36,524 nt of DNA from an uncultured Aeromonas sp. GTDB lineage: Bacteria > Pseudomonadota > Gammaproteobacteria > Enterobacterales > Aeromonadaceae. The stretch is from positions 1 to 36,524 of the forward strand of contig CAMFLW010000020.1 of assembly GCA_945957575.1 (NCBI GenBank), written 5' to 3'. The notes beneath the pieces are model-generated. The model searched no databases and was not told where the DNA came from. It was given only the letters and a program-made list of their open reading frames with translations. Both the position numbers and the translations under genes were made by a program. Below are positions 7,585 to 15,900 of this stretch, in pieces; the stretch's first letter is position 1, and the number at the start of each line of letters is the position of its first letter.

Positions 7585-8133
7585 ACTGACTGGGTTCACC
7601 TTCAAGCACATCTGCTAAAAAAACCTGATAGTAAGGAGCTGATGATGACCAATGCGAGTCATAGCAAGGTCCCTCCATGCCTGTGCGCTTGAGGTGGTAA
7701 CCAGCACATAAATGGCACCAAAGGGAAACAAACAAGCAAGATTCATGTGGCCGTTGACGAACAGGGAATGCCGATGAAAGGCATCATTGCATCGGGAACG
7801 ACGGCTGATTGTACGCAAGCCGCGATCGTGATTAATGATCTTGGTGCAGCCCATCGATTGGCAAACAGGGATGCGCAAGACAATGCGGAACTCGCGTTAG
7901 CCAGCGCCTAGGGGGATAAAGCCTGTCATTGCGAAACTTAACCGCAAGGAGTAGCGAGTGCATGACAGAGCTCTTTATCAGACCAGGTAACTGGTGAAAA
8001 ACGCCTTCCTTCATCTGAAACAATGACGAGGTGGCGAGGTCGAGTAATGGCAACCAGATACGCAAAAAACACGCGTTCGTTGATCGCGGCAGGGCAGATC
8101 CGCTGCGCCTATTGGTGGGCCACCACCTTATGA
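7585..8133 (+). pseudogene. Decayed IS5-family (IS427-like) transposase
   Basis: Conceptual translation in shifting frames recovers IS5-family transposase blocks. From 7627: DSKELMMTNASHSK, a stop, then GGNQ and GTKGKQTSKIHVAVDEQGMP up to a stop at 7909. After a frame change: GIKPVI and KLNRKE, stop, RVHDRALYQTR, stop, then LVKNAFLHLKQ. After another frame change near 8020: RWRGRVMATRYAKNTRSLIA, ending with TGA at 8131-8133. At least three in-frame stops and two frameshifts are present, and the N-terminal third is unrecognisable (traces may extend to about 7500). No terminal inverted repeats were found. This is an old, non-functional copy. Confidence 0.85.
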
Positions 8134-8154
8134 CGACAGCCTCATATAAAATCA

Positions 8155-8183
8155 AAGCCCAACCTAATCAATAGGTTGGGCTT
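8155..8183 (-). terminator. Terminator of tRNA-Ser
   Basis: A perfect 12-bp stem (AAGCCCAACCTA, 8155-8166, with its complement at 8172-8183) and a 5-base loop lie just past the 3' end of the minus-strand tRNA. On the minus strand it is followed by a T-rich stretch. Confidence 0.85.
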
Positions 8184-8189
8184 GGCATG

Positions 8190-8279
8190 TGGCGGAGAGA
8201 CAGGGATTCGAACCCTGGGTGGCATTGCTGCCACAATTGATTTCGAGTCAATCCCGTTCGGCCACTCCGGCATCTCTCC
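8190..8279 (-). tRNA. tRNA-Ser (anticodon CGA)
   Basis: A 90-nt class II tRNA including an encoded CCA (8190-8192). The acceptor stem is GGAGAGA with TCTCTCC and discriminator G. The anticodon loop is CTCGAAA, giving anticodon CGA (reads UCG). It has a long variable arm (TTGTGGCAGCAATGCCACC region) and a T loop with GGTTCGAATCC. A terminator follows at 8155-8183. Confidence 0.95.
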
Positions 8280-8290
8280 GTGGGAAGAGA

Positions 8291-8319
8291 GTTTTACCCA
8301 AGCAGGGCCGAGGATGCAA
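8291..8319 (-). promoter_or_regulatory. Likely tRNA-Ser promoter
   Basis: On the minus strand, TTGCAT (8314-8319) and TAAAAC (8291-8296) are separated by 17 bases. The -10 element lies about 12 bases upstream of the mature 5' end of the tRNA. Confidence 0.45.
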
Positions 8320-8462
8320 TAAAAATTTGTTATATATCAAATGGCTGGATCAGATATCTGGGAGCCTGCTCACAATGCGCCAAGCGTTGCGAGGCCGCCT
8401 CGATCCTAACCGACCGTCTCCCCGCTCGCACACCCGGCCATTATCCATCCCGTGATATTTCC

Positions 8463-8645
8463 CCACTGCCATGAGGCGTCTCTTTTTCCTGCTTGACGCC
8501 CAAACATATGGGAAAGGCCTATTTTGGCAGGTTTCCTATGTGTCCCCAAACCGTTGCGGGTACGCAGCAAGCTGGTAATCATGGGCTGATTGAGGAACAA
8601 TCGCGCCATTCCGGCCGCTGCGTTGATGATGTGCCGCCCCGATTG
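8463..8645 (-). pseudogene. Possible remnant of an IS110-family transposase C-terminus
   Basis: An open minus-strand segment reads QSGRHIINAAAGMARLFLNQ, then PMITSLLRTRNGLGTHRKPA, KIGLSHMFGRQ and WQW. The spacing matches the C-terminal block of IS110/IS1111 transposases (Gly-Arg-Arg, then a helix, Asn-Pro, Arg-Leu, Gly-Lys-x-x-Lys, Arg-Lys). The catalytic domains are absent. The segment runs into the start of the L,D-transpeptidase gene region. Homology is by eye only. The bases 8320-8462 before it hold nothing I recognise. Confidence 0.4.
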
Positions 8646-8661
8646 AACTGATGGATCCCCT

Positions 8662-9618
8662 ATGCGATTGCCAACATTCATGCCCCTCTTCCAAATGCCC
8701 GCCCTTTCCGTGCTGCTGGCAGCCCTCCTGCTTTGCGCTTCACCGGCAGAGGCCAAACGCTACCCGCTGCCACCTGCCGGGAGTCGCCTCATCGGTGAGC
8801 TGGAGGATTACATCATCCAGCAGAATGAGCATCTGGAGCTGGTTGGCAAAAATACACAAATTGGATTTTTGGCGCTGCTTGAAGCAAATCCAGGTGTAGA
8901 CCCCTATTTACCCAAGCCGGGCACCCGCTTGACCCTGCCCACCCAGATGCTGCTGCCCGATGTGCCTCGCGAGGGGATCGTCATCAATCTGCCCGAACTG
9001 CGCCTCTACTACTTCCCCAAAGGGAAGAGCGAGGTCATCGTGCTGCCCATCGGGATTGGTGATATCGGCCGCGAGACTCCCGAGATGACCACTACCGTCA
9101 TCGAGAAGAATCCCGACCCGACCTGGGTACCCGGCCCCATGGTGCGCAAATCCTGGCTGGAGCAAAAAGGGATCACCCTGCCCGCCGTGGTCCCCCCCGG
9201 CCCCGACAACCCCCTCGGCAAGTTCGCCATGCGCCTTGGCTATGGCAAGCGCGACTACCTGATCCACGGCACCAACAAGGATTTTGGCGTCGGCCTGCGG
9301 GTGAGCGCAGGCTGCATCCGGCTGCGCCCTGACGATATCGAGGCCCTGTTCAAAATCGTGCCGATCGGGACTCAAGTTCGGGTTATCAATCAGCCGGTCA
9401 AGGTGGCTATCGAGCCGGATGGTCGCCGCTGGCTGGAGGTACACTCCCCGCTCTCCCGCACCGAAGAGGAGCTTGAAAATGGCGCCCCGCTGGTGCTATC
9501 ACCGGCCATAGAGAGCTTTATCAGCGCACCTGACGTGATGCAAGATGAGGTGACAGCGGCGCTGGAGAACAAAAATGGCCTGCCCCGCCCCATCAGCAGC
9601 CAACTTGTCAGTGGTTAA
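8662..9618 (+). CDS. L,D-transpeptidase (ErfK/YbiS/YcfS/YnhG family)
   Basis: A 318-residue periplasmic enzyme. An N-terminal signal peptide ends near residue 31 (CASPAEA). A LysM-like segment covers about 44-95, and the YkuD catalytic domain about 104-245. The active-site block is HGTNKDFG followed by SAGCIRLRPDD, with His202, Cys218 and Arg220. The family forms 3-3 peptidoglycan cross-links or attaches Braun lipoprotein to peptidoglycan; an lpp gene is present at 16902, which makes the latter possible. The start at 8662 has a weak binding site, and ATG 8680 is an alternative. The gene is followed 39 bases later by a DUF481 gene on the same strand. Confidence 0.93.
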   Translation: MRLPTFMPLFQMPALSVLLAALLLCASPAEAKRYPLPPAGSRLIGELEDYIIQQNEHLELVGKNTQIGFLALLEANPGVDPYLPKPGTRLTLPTQMLLPDVPREGIVINLPELRLYYFPKGKSEVIVLPIGIGDIGRETPEMTTTVIEKNPDPTWVPGPMVRKSWLEQKGITLPAVVPPGPDNPLGKFAMRLGYGKRDYLIHGTNKDFGVGLRVSAGCIRLRPDDIEALFKIVPIGTQVRVINQPVKVAIEPDGRRWLEVHSPLSRTEEELENGAPLVLSPAIESFISAPDVMQDEVTAALENKNGLPRPISSQLVSG

Positions 9619-9657
9619 GTCACCAGCGCCCGAGTCGCACCGGAGTCACCTTACCTC

Positions 9658-10644
9658 ATGAAATTCCTGCCCCTCCTACTCCTTTTGGCCTGTCACTCCT
9701 TGTGGGCCAAGGACATTCTCTGGATGAACAATGGCGATCGTCTGACCGGCAACATCGAAGAGGTGACTGAACAGTCGGTGCGCATCGCCCTGCCCTACAG
9801 CGGCGCAGTCACCGTCCAGCGGGAGGCCATCAAACGCTGGCGTATCGATAAAGAGGACAAACCCAAGGCGACGGCAAAGGGTGGGCTCAAGCTGTTCGAG
9901 GATGACAAGGATGAACGCAACGCCTGGCTCTGGACCGGCAGCGGTGATCTCAATGTCAAACTCAAACAGAATGACAAGCAGACCAACAACGTCAACTTCA
10001 AGGGCAAGACCGAGTTGGCCAATCTGGATTGGCGTTACAGCCTCTCTGGTGAATACTCCTACGAAACCTCTGACAGCGTTACTAATAACCACGACTACAA
10101 GCTGAACCCGACCCTTGACTACTTTTTCGATCAACAGTGGTTTGTACGCAGTTCGCTCAATGCCGAATATGACATGCTGGAGAGCAACTACCTCAGCCTC
10201 GACTATGGGACCGGCCCGGGATACCGCTTCTGGAACGAGAAGCGCCGTCGGTTGGAGTTTGTGGCGCAAGGGGGTCTGCGTAAGGCCTACTTCAGGGAAG
10301 AGAGCGGGATTGGATTGCTCTTCAAAGGCAACCGGATCATCGACTACCCCTTTGCCAGCATGAACTGGGATTATCGCCAGCCTATCCCGATATGGGAGGA
10401 GAGACTGGAGTTGTTCAGCCAGGGGCGCTATCTGGTCTATCTGGATCAACCCTCCCCTTATATCACGCTGAACCGCGACATCTCCGGTAGCGTGGGCCTG
10501 CGCTACTACTTCAACGACCATCTGCGACTCTCCTGGTCGAGCGAGATGGAATGGGAAGATGGCGAAGTGCATTTCGTCGGTCTCAAGCAAAAATACAAAG
10601 AGGCCGAATTCAGGCATCTGCTCAACCTGGGAGCCAGTTTCTAG
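9658..10644 (+). CDS. DUF481 family outer-membrane beta-barrel protein (YdiY-like)
   Basis: A 328-residue protein with a signal peptide of about 17 residues (LLLLLACHSLWA). An N-terminal globular part (about 20-75) contains the NGDRLTG motif common in this family. From about residue 90 alternating amphipathic strands rich in Tyr, Trp and Phe run to a C-terminal Phe, the usual signal for outer-membrane barrel insertion. The family function is unknown. It probably shares a transcript with the L,D-transpeptidase upstream. Confidence 0.85.
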   Translation: MKFLPLLLLLACHSLWAKDILWMNNGDRLTGNIEEVTEQSVRIALPYSGAVTVQREAIKRWRIDKEDKPKATAKGGLKLFEDDKDERNAWLWTGSGDLNVKLKQNDKQTNNVNFKGKTELANLDWRYSLSGEYSYETSDSVTNNHDYKLNPTLDYFFDQQWFVRSSLNAEYDMLESNYLSLDYGTGPGYRFWNEKRRRLEFVAQGGLRKAYFREESGIGLLFKGNRIIDYPFASMNWDYRQPIPIWEERLELFSQGRYLVYLDQPSPYITLNRDISGSVGLRYYFNDHLRLSWSSEMEWEDGEVHFVGLKQKYKEAEFRHLLNLGASF

Positions 10645-10661
10645 CCTCCTCTCCCCCACAC

Positions 10662-10692
10662 GCAAAGAGGAGCCATATCGGCTCCTCTTTGC
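10662..10692. terminator. Bidirectional terminator
   Basis: A perfect 13-bp stem (GCAAAGAGGAGCC, 10662-10674, with its complement at 10680-10692) and a 5-base loop lie between the convergent DUF481 and DASS transporter genes. Confidence 0.85.
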
Positions 10693-10710
10693 TTCAGGCA
10701 GACAGGCTCG

Positions 10711-12126
10711 CTAGATCAGCCCCCAGGCGGCAATCTGGTAGATCCACACCATCGCCAGCAGGGTACCGACCAATCCCATGATGACGCCGATCCGCACCAT
10801 CTGGCGACTCTCTACCAGACCGGTGGCGTGGGCCAGCGCATTGGGCGGGGTACTGATGGGCAGCGACATGCCCAGCGAAACCGAGAGTGTCACCGCCAGA
10901 ATGAGAGTATGGCTACCGCCCCACTCGGCCAGCTCCGGCATGCTGCTCGCCAACGCCGCCACCAGTGGCAGCAGCAGGTTGGCGGTTGCGGTATTGGACA
11001 TGAAGTTGGCCATCACTACCGCCAGCAGGCAGGCGCCGACCAGCACCGCGAGCGTGGAGTACTCATGAAAAGGTATGTGAGTGATGAGACGCTCCGCCAG
11101 CCCAGAGTCCTCCAGCGCCAGACCCAGCGCAATCCCGCCCGATACCAGCCAGAGCACATCGAGGGAGATCTTGTGCAGGTCATCCTTGGTGATGATCCCT
11201 GTCGTCAGAAATACGGCGACCGGGATCATGGCGACGACGTAGGAGTTCATGCCGTGCAGATCACCGAGCAGCCAGAGCACTATGGTGGTAATGAAGGTGA
11301 GATAGACTACCCAGGCCCGGGGCGTCTGCATGAAACGCCCCTCGATTTTCAGCTCGATCTGCTTGAGCGGGCTAGGGAAGAAACGCCCGAGCAGAAACCA
11401 GCCAAGCAGCAGCAAGAACGCGACGAAGGGCACCGCAAACCCCATCCACTGACCAAACGAGATGGCATGCTCGCCAGTAAGATATTTGAGAGCCACCGCG
11501 TTGGGCGGCGTACCTATGGGGGTACCAATTCCGCCCAGATTGGCCGCCAGCGGAATGGCCAGCACAAACCCCACCTTGGCCGGATCCCGCTCAGGGAATA
11601 CCGCCAACACCGGAGCCAGAATGGCCAGCATCATGGCCGTGGTAGCGGTATTGCTCATGAACATGGAGAAGGTGGCGGTAATTAGCATCAGCCCCAGCAT
11701 CACGACTCTGGGGTTGCGGCCGAAGGGGCGCAGCAGCACCCGCGCCAGATTCACATCCAGATGGTACTTGGTCGCGGCGATGGCCAGAAAAAAGCCGCCG
11801 AGAAACAGCATAATGACCGGTGAGGCAAAGGTTGCCATCACCTCGGTCGACTTGAGCAGCGAACCAAACCCGGGCTCGCTCTTGCCTGCCGTCATGAACC
11901 AGAGCCCCTTGTCAGAGAGCAACAGCAGCTCCAGCACGATGATCAGCACAGAGGTGGCAAAGATGGGGATGGGCTCCAGGATCCAGCAGAGCGCTGCCAG
12001 CACGAAAATAGCGACCACCCGCTGCTCGACCACAGTAATTCCCTCGAGCGGGATCCAGTGCGTCGGGATCAGCAGGATAAAGAGACTGAACAACAGTGGC
12101 AGAATAATCTTGTGATTGATGGGCAC
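10711..12126 (-). CDS. DASS (SLC13) family sodium-coupled anion symporter
   Basis: A 471-residue inner-membrane carrier for dicarboxylates or related anions driven by Na+. The two Ser-Asn-Thr motifs that bind substrate and Na+ in the Vibrio transporter VcINDY are present as MSNTATTAM (SNT 158-160) and MSNTATANLL (SNT 377-379). Pro-rich loops GTPIGTPPNA and PISTPPNALA pair with them. I chose the GTG at 12126 because GGAG lies seven bases upstream; an upstream TTG (12201) or ATG (12180) would add residues without a binding site. The substrate cannot be read from sequence. Confidence 0.92.
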   Translation of the reverse strand: MPINHKIILPLLFSLFILLIPTHWIPLEGITVVEQRVVAIFVLAALCWILEPIPIFATSVLIIVLELLLLSDKGLWFMTAGKSEPGFGSLLKSTEVMATFASPVIMLFLGGFFLAIAATKYHLDVNLARVLLRPFGRNPRVVMLGLMLITATFSMFMSNTATTAMMLAILAPVLAVFPERDPAKVGFVLAIPLAANLGGIGTPIGTPPNAVALKYLTGEHAISFGQWMGFAVPFVAFLLLLGWFLLGRFFPSPLKQIELKIEGRFMQTPRAWVVYLTFITTIVLWLLGDLHGMNSYVVAMIPVAVFLTTGIITKDDLHKISLDVLWLVSGGIALGLALEDSGLAERLITHIPFHEYSTLAVLVGACLLAVVMANFMSNTATANLLLPLVAALASSMPELAEWGGSHTLILAVTLSVSLGMSLPISTPPNALAHATGLVESRQMVRIGVIMGLVGTLLAMVWIYQIAAWGLI

Positions 12127-12298
12127 TATCGTCTCCAGAATAGGGATTGAGAAATCGATAGTGGCATAAGATGCTGCCATTTCAGGACACAGACTTGCCA
12201 AAATGAGAGCTGGCTAACCGCATACAATGCGATTTTGTGAGTCATATCAAGCACAAGCAGCTTCTCTGAACGCTCTTGCAGCGCTGACGGCCAAAATG

Positions 12299-12327
12299 AA
12301 AACGGGCTCGCTATTGCGAACCCGTTT
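12299..12327 (-). terminator. Terminator of the MaoC-like gene
   Basis: On the minus strand AAACGGGTTCGC pairs with GCGAGCCCGTTT (one mismatch) around a 4-base loop and is followed by TTT. It lies 23 bases past the stop of the MaoC-like gene. Confidence 0.75.
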
Positions 12328-12349
12328 GCTCATCGTCAACGACGAGGGA

Positions 12350-13075
12350 TCAGAAGTAGATGCGAGTCACCGACTCAATCACGCAACCCGGGCGGCGGAT
12401 CCCTTCGATCTCCACCTTGATCTCCTTGAGCAGCTCAAGCCCACCCTTGATGGGGGTAACCCGTGCCAGCTTGGTGCGAGCGCGAATGTTGCTATCCACC
12501 TTGATGGGGTACGGGAAGCGCACCTGATCCAGCCCGAAGTTCACTACCATGCGGGCAGTCGGAAACTCGGGTGTCGATTCATCCACCGAGCCGGTCAGCT
12601 GCGGCAGCAGAGCCAGCGTCAGGAAACCGTGCGCAATGGTGGTCTTGAAGGGCGACTCGGCAGCCGCGCGCTCCGGATTGGTGTGGATCCACTGATGATC
12701 GCCGGTCACCGCGGCAAACTGATCGATCATCTGCTGGCTGATATGGAGCCACTCGCCGACGTGGGTCTCTTCGCCAATCTTGCCCTGCAGCTCGGCATAG
12801 AGTGCAGCGGCTTCGCCTTCCAGCTCGATGGCAGGAACCTGCGCCACGGCAGGTTGGCCGTTGGCCACCTGAGCAACGGTGTCGGCATTCTGCTGCTGTG
12901 CGTTCTGGGCTTCGCTTTGCAAGTCCAGCACCCGTCCCAGCAGAGGGTGAAGATGTGCCTTTTGCTGAAACTCACGCCAGTAGTCGCGGATAGCCGGAGA
13001 GAGCCAATCCTTGAGCTCAAAGGGGTGCTGCGCCAGAATTTCGCGCTTGCGCTTCAGAAAATCGACAACTTTCAT
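12350..13075 (-). CDS. MaoC-like dehydratase / (R)-specific enoyl-CoA hydratase-like protein
   Basis: A 241-residue protein. Residues about 105-235 form a hot-dog hydratase domain with the catalytic pair Asp126 and His131 in GDHQWIHTNPERA, followed by TIAHGFLTLALLP. Such enzymes hydrate 2-enoyl-CoA to (R)-3-hydroxyacyl-CoA, linking fatty-acid oxidation to polyhydroxyalkanoate or other acyl metabolism. The N-terminal 100 residues form a helical extension with a Gln/Ala-rich linker (about 53-82) not found in compact PhaJ. No phaC gene is in the window. Three short dyads lie upstream (13168-13210). Confidence 0.87.
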   Translation of the reverse strand: MKVVDFLKRKREILAQHPFELKDWLSPAIRDYWREFQQKAHLHPLLGRVLDLQSEAQNAQQQNADTVAQVANGQPAVAQVPAIELEGEAAALYAELQGKIGEETHVGEWLHISQQMIDQFAAVTGDHQWIHTNPERAAAESPFKTTIAHGFLTLALLPQLTGSVDESTPEFPTARMVVNFGLDQVRFPYPIKVDSNIRARTKLARVTPIKGGLELLKEIKVEIEGIRRPGCVIESVTRIYF

Positions 13076-13167
13076 GTTCCGATCCCTATGTAATTCAATG
13101 CCGGTAAAGAGGTCTAACCAGTCCTATTTTATTAAAGTTACAGCTGAAAGTGCAAAAAAATCTCGGC

Positions 13168-13210
13168 GTACACCTGTACCAAGGCGGAAGTAACTACTTA
13201 CACCATGTAA
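13168..13210. promoter_or_regulatory. Cluster of short dyads upstream of the MaoC-like gene
   Basis: Three small inverted repeats lie in 43 bases: GTACA-CC-TGTAC (13168-13179), AAGTA-AC-TACTT (13188-13199) and TTACA-CCA-TGTAA (13198-13210). They are 93-135 bases upstream of the gene start. They could be operator sites; no regulator is identified. Confidence 0.35.
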
Positions 13211-13288
13211 ACCAGTACGATCTGCCAATGAGGAAATCGATTTCCACCAGAGATCTCACTCTCCCTTCTATCCCTGTGGCGATCAAAA

Positions 13289-13307
13289 AAGGCCCGCCAC
13301 GGGCCTT
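13289..13307 (-). terminator. Intrinsic terminator of rlmF
   Basis: On the minus strand AAGGCCC pairs with GGGCCTT around a 5-base loop, followed by a T run (plus-strand A run 13285-13290). It is 12 bases past the rlmF stop. Confidence 0.85.
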
Positions 13308-13318
13308 GTTCAATCAGC

Positions 13319-14263
13319 TCAGCGCGGGGCTGACCACCATTCACGCATGCCGGCATCATCGAAGAAGGTCCAGGCCAATACCCGGCTCACCTTGTTGCCC
13401 TGCGCCATCTCAAGCACCCGAACCTGACGCCCCCCCACCCGGGTCAATGCCTTTTTGGCGGCAGGCAAGTTCTCTTTCTTGGAGATCAGCGAGCTGAACC
13501 AGAGGCAGTGGCTCGCAAACTCCTTGCTCTGATTGATCATCATGGTCAGAAACGCCGCCTCGCCCCCGTCGCACCAGAGCTCGGCTTTCTGGCCGCCAAA
13601 ATTGAGTACCGGCGCCCCCTTCACCTCTTTGCCCAAATTGCGCAGCTTGCGCTCGCTCCCCTTGCTCGCCTCTGCCAGCGATGCATGGAATGGCGGATTG
13701 CACAGCGTCAAGGCAAAGCGCTCCTTCGGCCCTATGATGTCGCGGAAGATATGTTTGGCATTACCCTGCAGACGACACTCGATCTGATTGCCAAGCCCGT
13801 TGCTTTTAGCCAGTAGAGCGGCGGCTTTCACCGATACCGGATCGATATCCGAGCCAACAAAGCGCCAGCCATACTCACGACAGCCGAGCAGTGGATAGAT
13901 GCAGTTCGCCCCAACCCCGATATCCAGTACCCTCACCCCCTTGCCGACAGGCATCTTGCCGGCACTCTCGGCCAGCAGATCGGCCACCCGGTGCAGATAA
14001 TCGACTCGCCCCGGAATGGGTGGACAAAGGTAACCGGCGGGCAGGTCCCAGTGAACAATGCCGTAGTGGTGAGCCAGCAACGCCCGGTTCAGGGCCTTGA
14101 CCGCAGCGGGATCGGCAAAGTCGATGCTGAGATTGCCGTAGTCGTTGGTGAAGAGATGAGTGGCCAGCTCCGGAGTCTGCCGGCAGAGCGCCTCAAAGTC
14201 GTAACCATCGAGATGGCGATTGCGGGGATGGAGTCCGGATTTGCGATCATTGCGGGATGTCAT
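13319..14263 (-). CDS. rlmF: 23S rRNA (adenine(1618)-N(6))-methyltransferase RlmF
   Basis: A 314-residue SAM-dependent enzyme that methylates N6 of A1618 in 23S rRNA. It aligns with E. coli RlmF (308) through GLHPRNRH, the SAM motif [14 protein letters not shown] (112-125), the catalytic NPPF (189-192), and the conserved [16 protein letters not shown]. The start at 14263 is preferred because AGG lies seven bases upstream and the N-terminus then fits the family; an upstream GTG at 14293 would add ten unusual residues. It is a single-gene unit with its own terminator. Confidence 0.95.
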   Translation of the reverse strand: MTSRNDRKSGLHPRNRHLDGYDFEALCRQTPELATHLFTNDYGNLSIDFADPAAVKALNRALLAHHYGIVHWDLPAGYLCPPIPGRVDYLHRVADLLAESAGKMPVGKGVRVLDIGVGANCIYPLLGCREYGWRFVGSDIDPVSVKAAALLAKSNGLGNQIECRLQGNAKHIFRDIIGPKERFALTLCNPPFHASLAEASKGSERKLRNLGKEVKGAPVLNFGGQKAELWCDGGEAAFLTMMINQSKEFASHCLWFSSLISKKENLPAAKKALTRVGGRQVRVLEMAQGNKVSRVLAWTFFDDAGMREWWSAPR

Positions 14264-14338
14264 GCTGAGCCTGCCGAAGAAAAACGGGCCCACACTATAG
14301 TGATTTGGCCTGCGAAAGTCTAAATCGCAGCCATAAAA

Positions 14339-14361
14339 AACCGGGCTTCAGGAGCCCGGTT
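14339..14361 (-). terminator. Intrinsic terminator of nlpC
   Basis: AACCGGGCT (14339-14347) pairs with AGCCCGGTT (14353-14361) around a 5-base loop, with an A6 run on its plus-strand left side that becomes a T run in the nlpC transcript. Confidence 0.9.
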
Positions 14362-14413
14362 CAAGTGAGGTTGGAAAAACAGTCCGTACTGCGAGCCGTT
14401 TGTCCAGCCTGAC

Positions 14414-14914
14414 TCAGATATCGATCCGGCGCGCTTGCCAGAACTTGCTGCGCCAGTATTGGCTGTCCAGCTTGGAGCGGGTCACACCGGCGCGGGTAGA
14501 GGCATGGATAAATTCGCCATTGCCGACATAGATACCCACGTGGTTGAGACGACGATTGATTTTGAAGAAGACCAGATCACCTTCGACCAGATCCTGCTTG
14601 GAAACGCGCGTCCCTTCGTGGACTTGGGAGCGGGTATCACGGGGTAATTCGACACCGACGGCATTACGGAACACTTCACGGGCAAAGGCGGAACAATCGA
14701 TACCACGCTGGCTACTGCCACCCATTCGGTACGGAACACCACGCCACTCTTTGTATACTGTCAGGATTTCATTCACATCAGGTGTCTGGGAAGCTTCCGG
14801 TTCGATGACAGGTTCAACCATGGAAACTTCGATCTTGCTCGCGACCTCGGGTTGGGGTGCCGAGGCACAACCCACCATTCCGAGCGCGACCAGCAGTAGC
14901 ATCAGGTGGCGCAA
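14414..14914 (-). CDS. nlpC: NlpC/P60-family lipoprotein peptidase
   Basis: A 166-residue lipoprotein with lipobox LGMVGC (lipidated Cys16). The NlpC/P60 domain covers about 48-166 and has the catalytic triad Cys74 (GIDCSAF), His125 (LNHVGIYVG) and His137 (FIHAST). These enzymes cleave peptidoglycan peptides, typically D-Glu-gamma-diaminopimelate or the cross-link in MepS. The C-terminal FWQARRI matches E. coli NlpC closely, so I prefer NlpC over MepS. It is divergent from the phosphopantetheinyl transferase gene. Confidence 0.9.
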   Translation of the reverse strand: MRHLMLLLVALGMVGCASAPQPEVASKIEVSMVEPVIEPEASQTPDVNEILTVYKEWRGVPYRMGGSSQRGIDCSAFAREVFRNAVGVELPRDTRSQVHEGTRVSKQDLVEGDLVFFKINRRLNHVGIYVGNGEFIHASTRAGVTRSKLDSQYWRSKFWQARRIDI

Positions 14915-15177
14915 TCCTTTATCCCCGCTAAATAGTAAATCTTGTTAAAATACAGCCCCAAAGGGCAATTTATAAGGCAACAGCACCCGACTATATCCAA
15001 GAATTCTATCGAGGCAAGTGAAAATCCCTATCAAGCTCACATTTTTGCAAGGAAATGCACGATTTTTCATAATTAATGTGATCATGCCCAAACAATATAC
15101 AATCGCAAAAAGAGCCTTGGGCCGCCTAGATAACTGGCTTTTATCCCTGCTTCAGTCCCTTTTTAAAGTGAAAAATC

Positions 15178-15900
15178 ATGATCGAAACCGATCTTTTTTT
15201 GTTAAAACCGGCCAGAGTATGCCAGGAACTGCTTGAGCAATTGCCTGAATGGCTGTCAATCGATGAGCGACATGCCTGGCAAACCATGACCCATCCAGAA
15301 CGGCGGCAGGAATATCTGGTGAGCCGCGCCCTGCGGCGCCAGCTGTTGGCCGAGCGGCTGCAGCAACCCGCCGCCAGCCTGCAATTTTGCAACGGCCCTC
15401 ACGGCAAGCCCCGACTGTACGATGACAGCTGGCAGTTCAATCTGAGCCACAGTGGCAACTGGCTGGTGTTGGCGCTCTGCCCGCATGGGCCGCTTGGGGT
15501 GGATATCGAACTGGGCAAACGGCGGCATCATCCCCTCCCCCTGGCCCGCCGGTTTTATGCACAGAGTGAATATGAGTGGCTCTGCGCACTGCCCGCGCAA
15601 GAGCAGGAGAGCGCCTTCTATCGGCTCTGGTCGCGCAAGGAAGCGGTACTGAAAGCCCACGGCGGCGGGATAGCAGCCGGGCTGGAGAAGGTGCGCTTTG
15701 TTCCGGAACAAGGGTGGCGACTCGACAACCGGCTCGATGACACCGCTTATCAGGTACAGGATTGGCCCTTTGCCAGCGGTTGGCTCAGTCTCGCAGCGGC
15801 AACAACCCCTGTGGCTTTTTACCTGCTGGATGAACGCTTGAATTGCCAGTCACTCAACCCCATGTTACTCAACACCCTTTCTGAAGAGTCCAACTCATGA
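15178..15900 (+). CDS. 4'-phosphopantetheinyl transferase (Sfp/HetI/AcpT-like)
   Basis: A 240-residue enzyme that moves phosphopantetheine from CoA to a carrier-protein serine. The three family motifs are present: FNLSHSG (87-93, CoA contact), GVDIE (107-111, Mg2+ binding) and WSRKEAVLKAHGGG (151-164). Its length is that of Sfp-type enzymes rather than the short AcpS. The partner carrier protein is not in this window; a siderophore or polyketide carrier is possible. The stop overlaps the cnoX start (ATGA), so the pair is translationally coupled. The ribosome binding site is weak. Confidence 0.92.
   Translation: MIETDLFLLKPARVCQELLEQLPEWLSIDERHAWQTMTHPERRQEYLVSRALRRQLLAERLQQPAASLQFCNGPHGKPRLYDDSWQFNLSHSGNWLVLALCPHGPLGVDIELGKRRHHPLPLARRFYAQSEYEWLCALPAQEQESAFYRLWSRKEAVLKAHGGGIAAGLEKVRFVPEQGWRLDNRLDDTAYQVQDWPFASGWLSLAAATTPVAFYLLDERLNCQSLNPMLLNTLSEESNS

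Noticed and set aside
8189..8455. Open frame running through tRNA-Ser
   Set aside because: The segment folds as a complete tRNA-Ser with encoded CCA and a terminator. The protein frame (AERQGFEPW) is a common artefact of reading tRNA genes.
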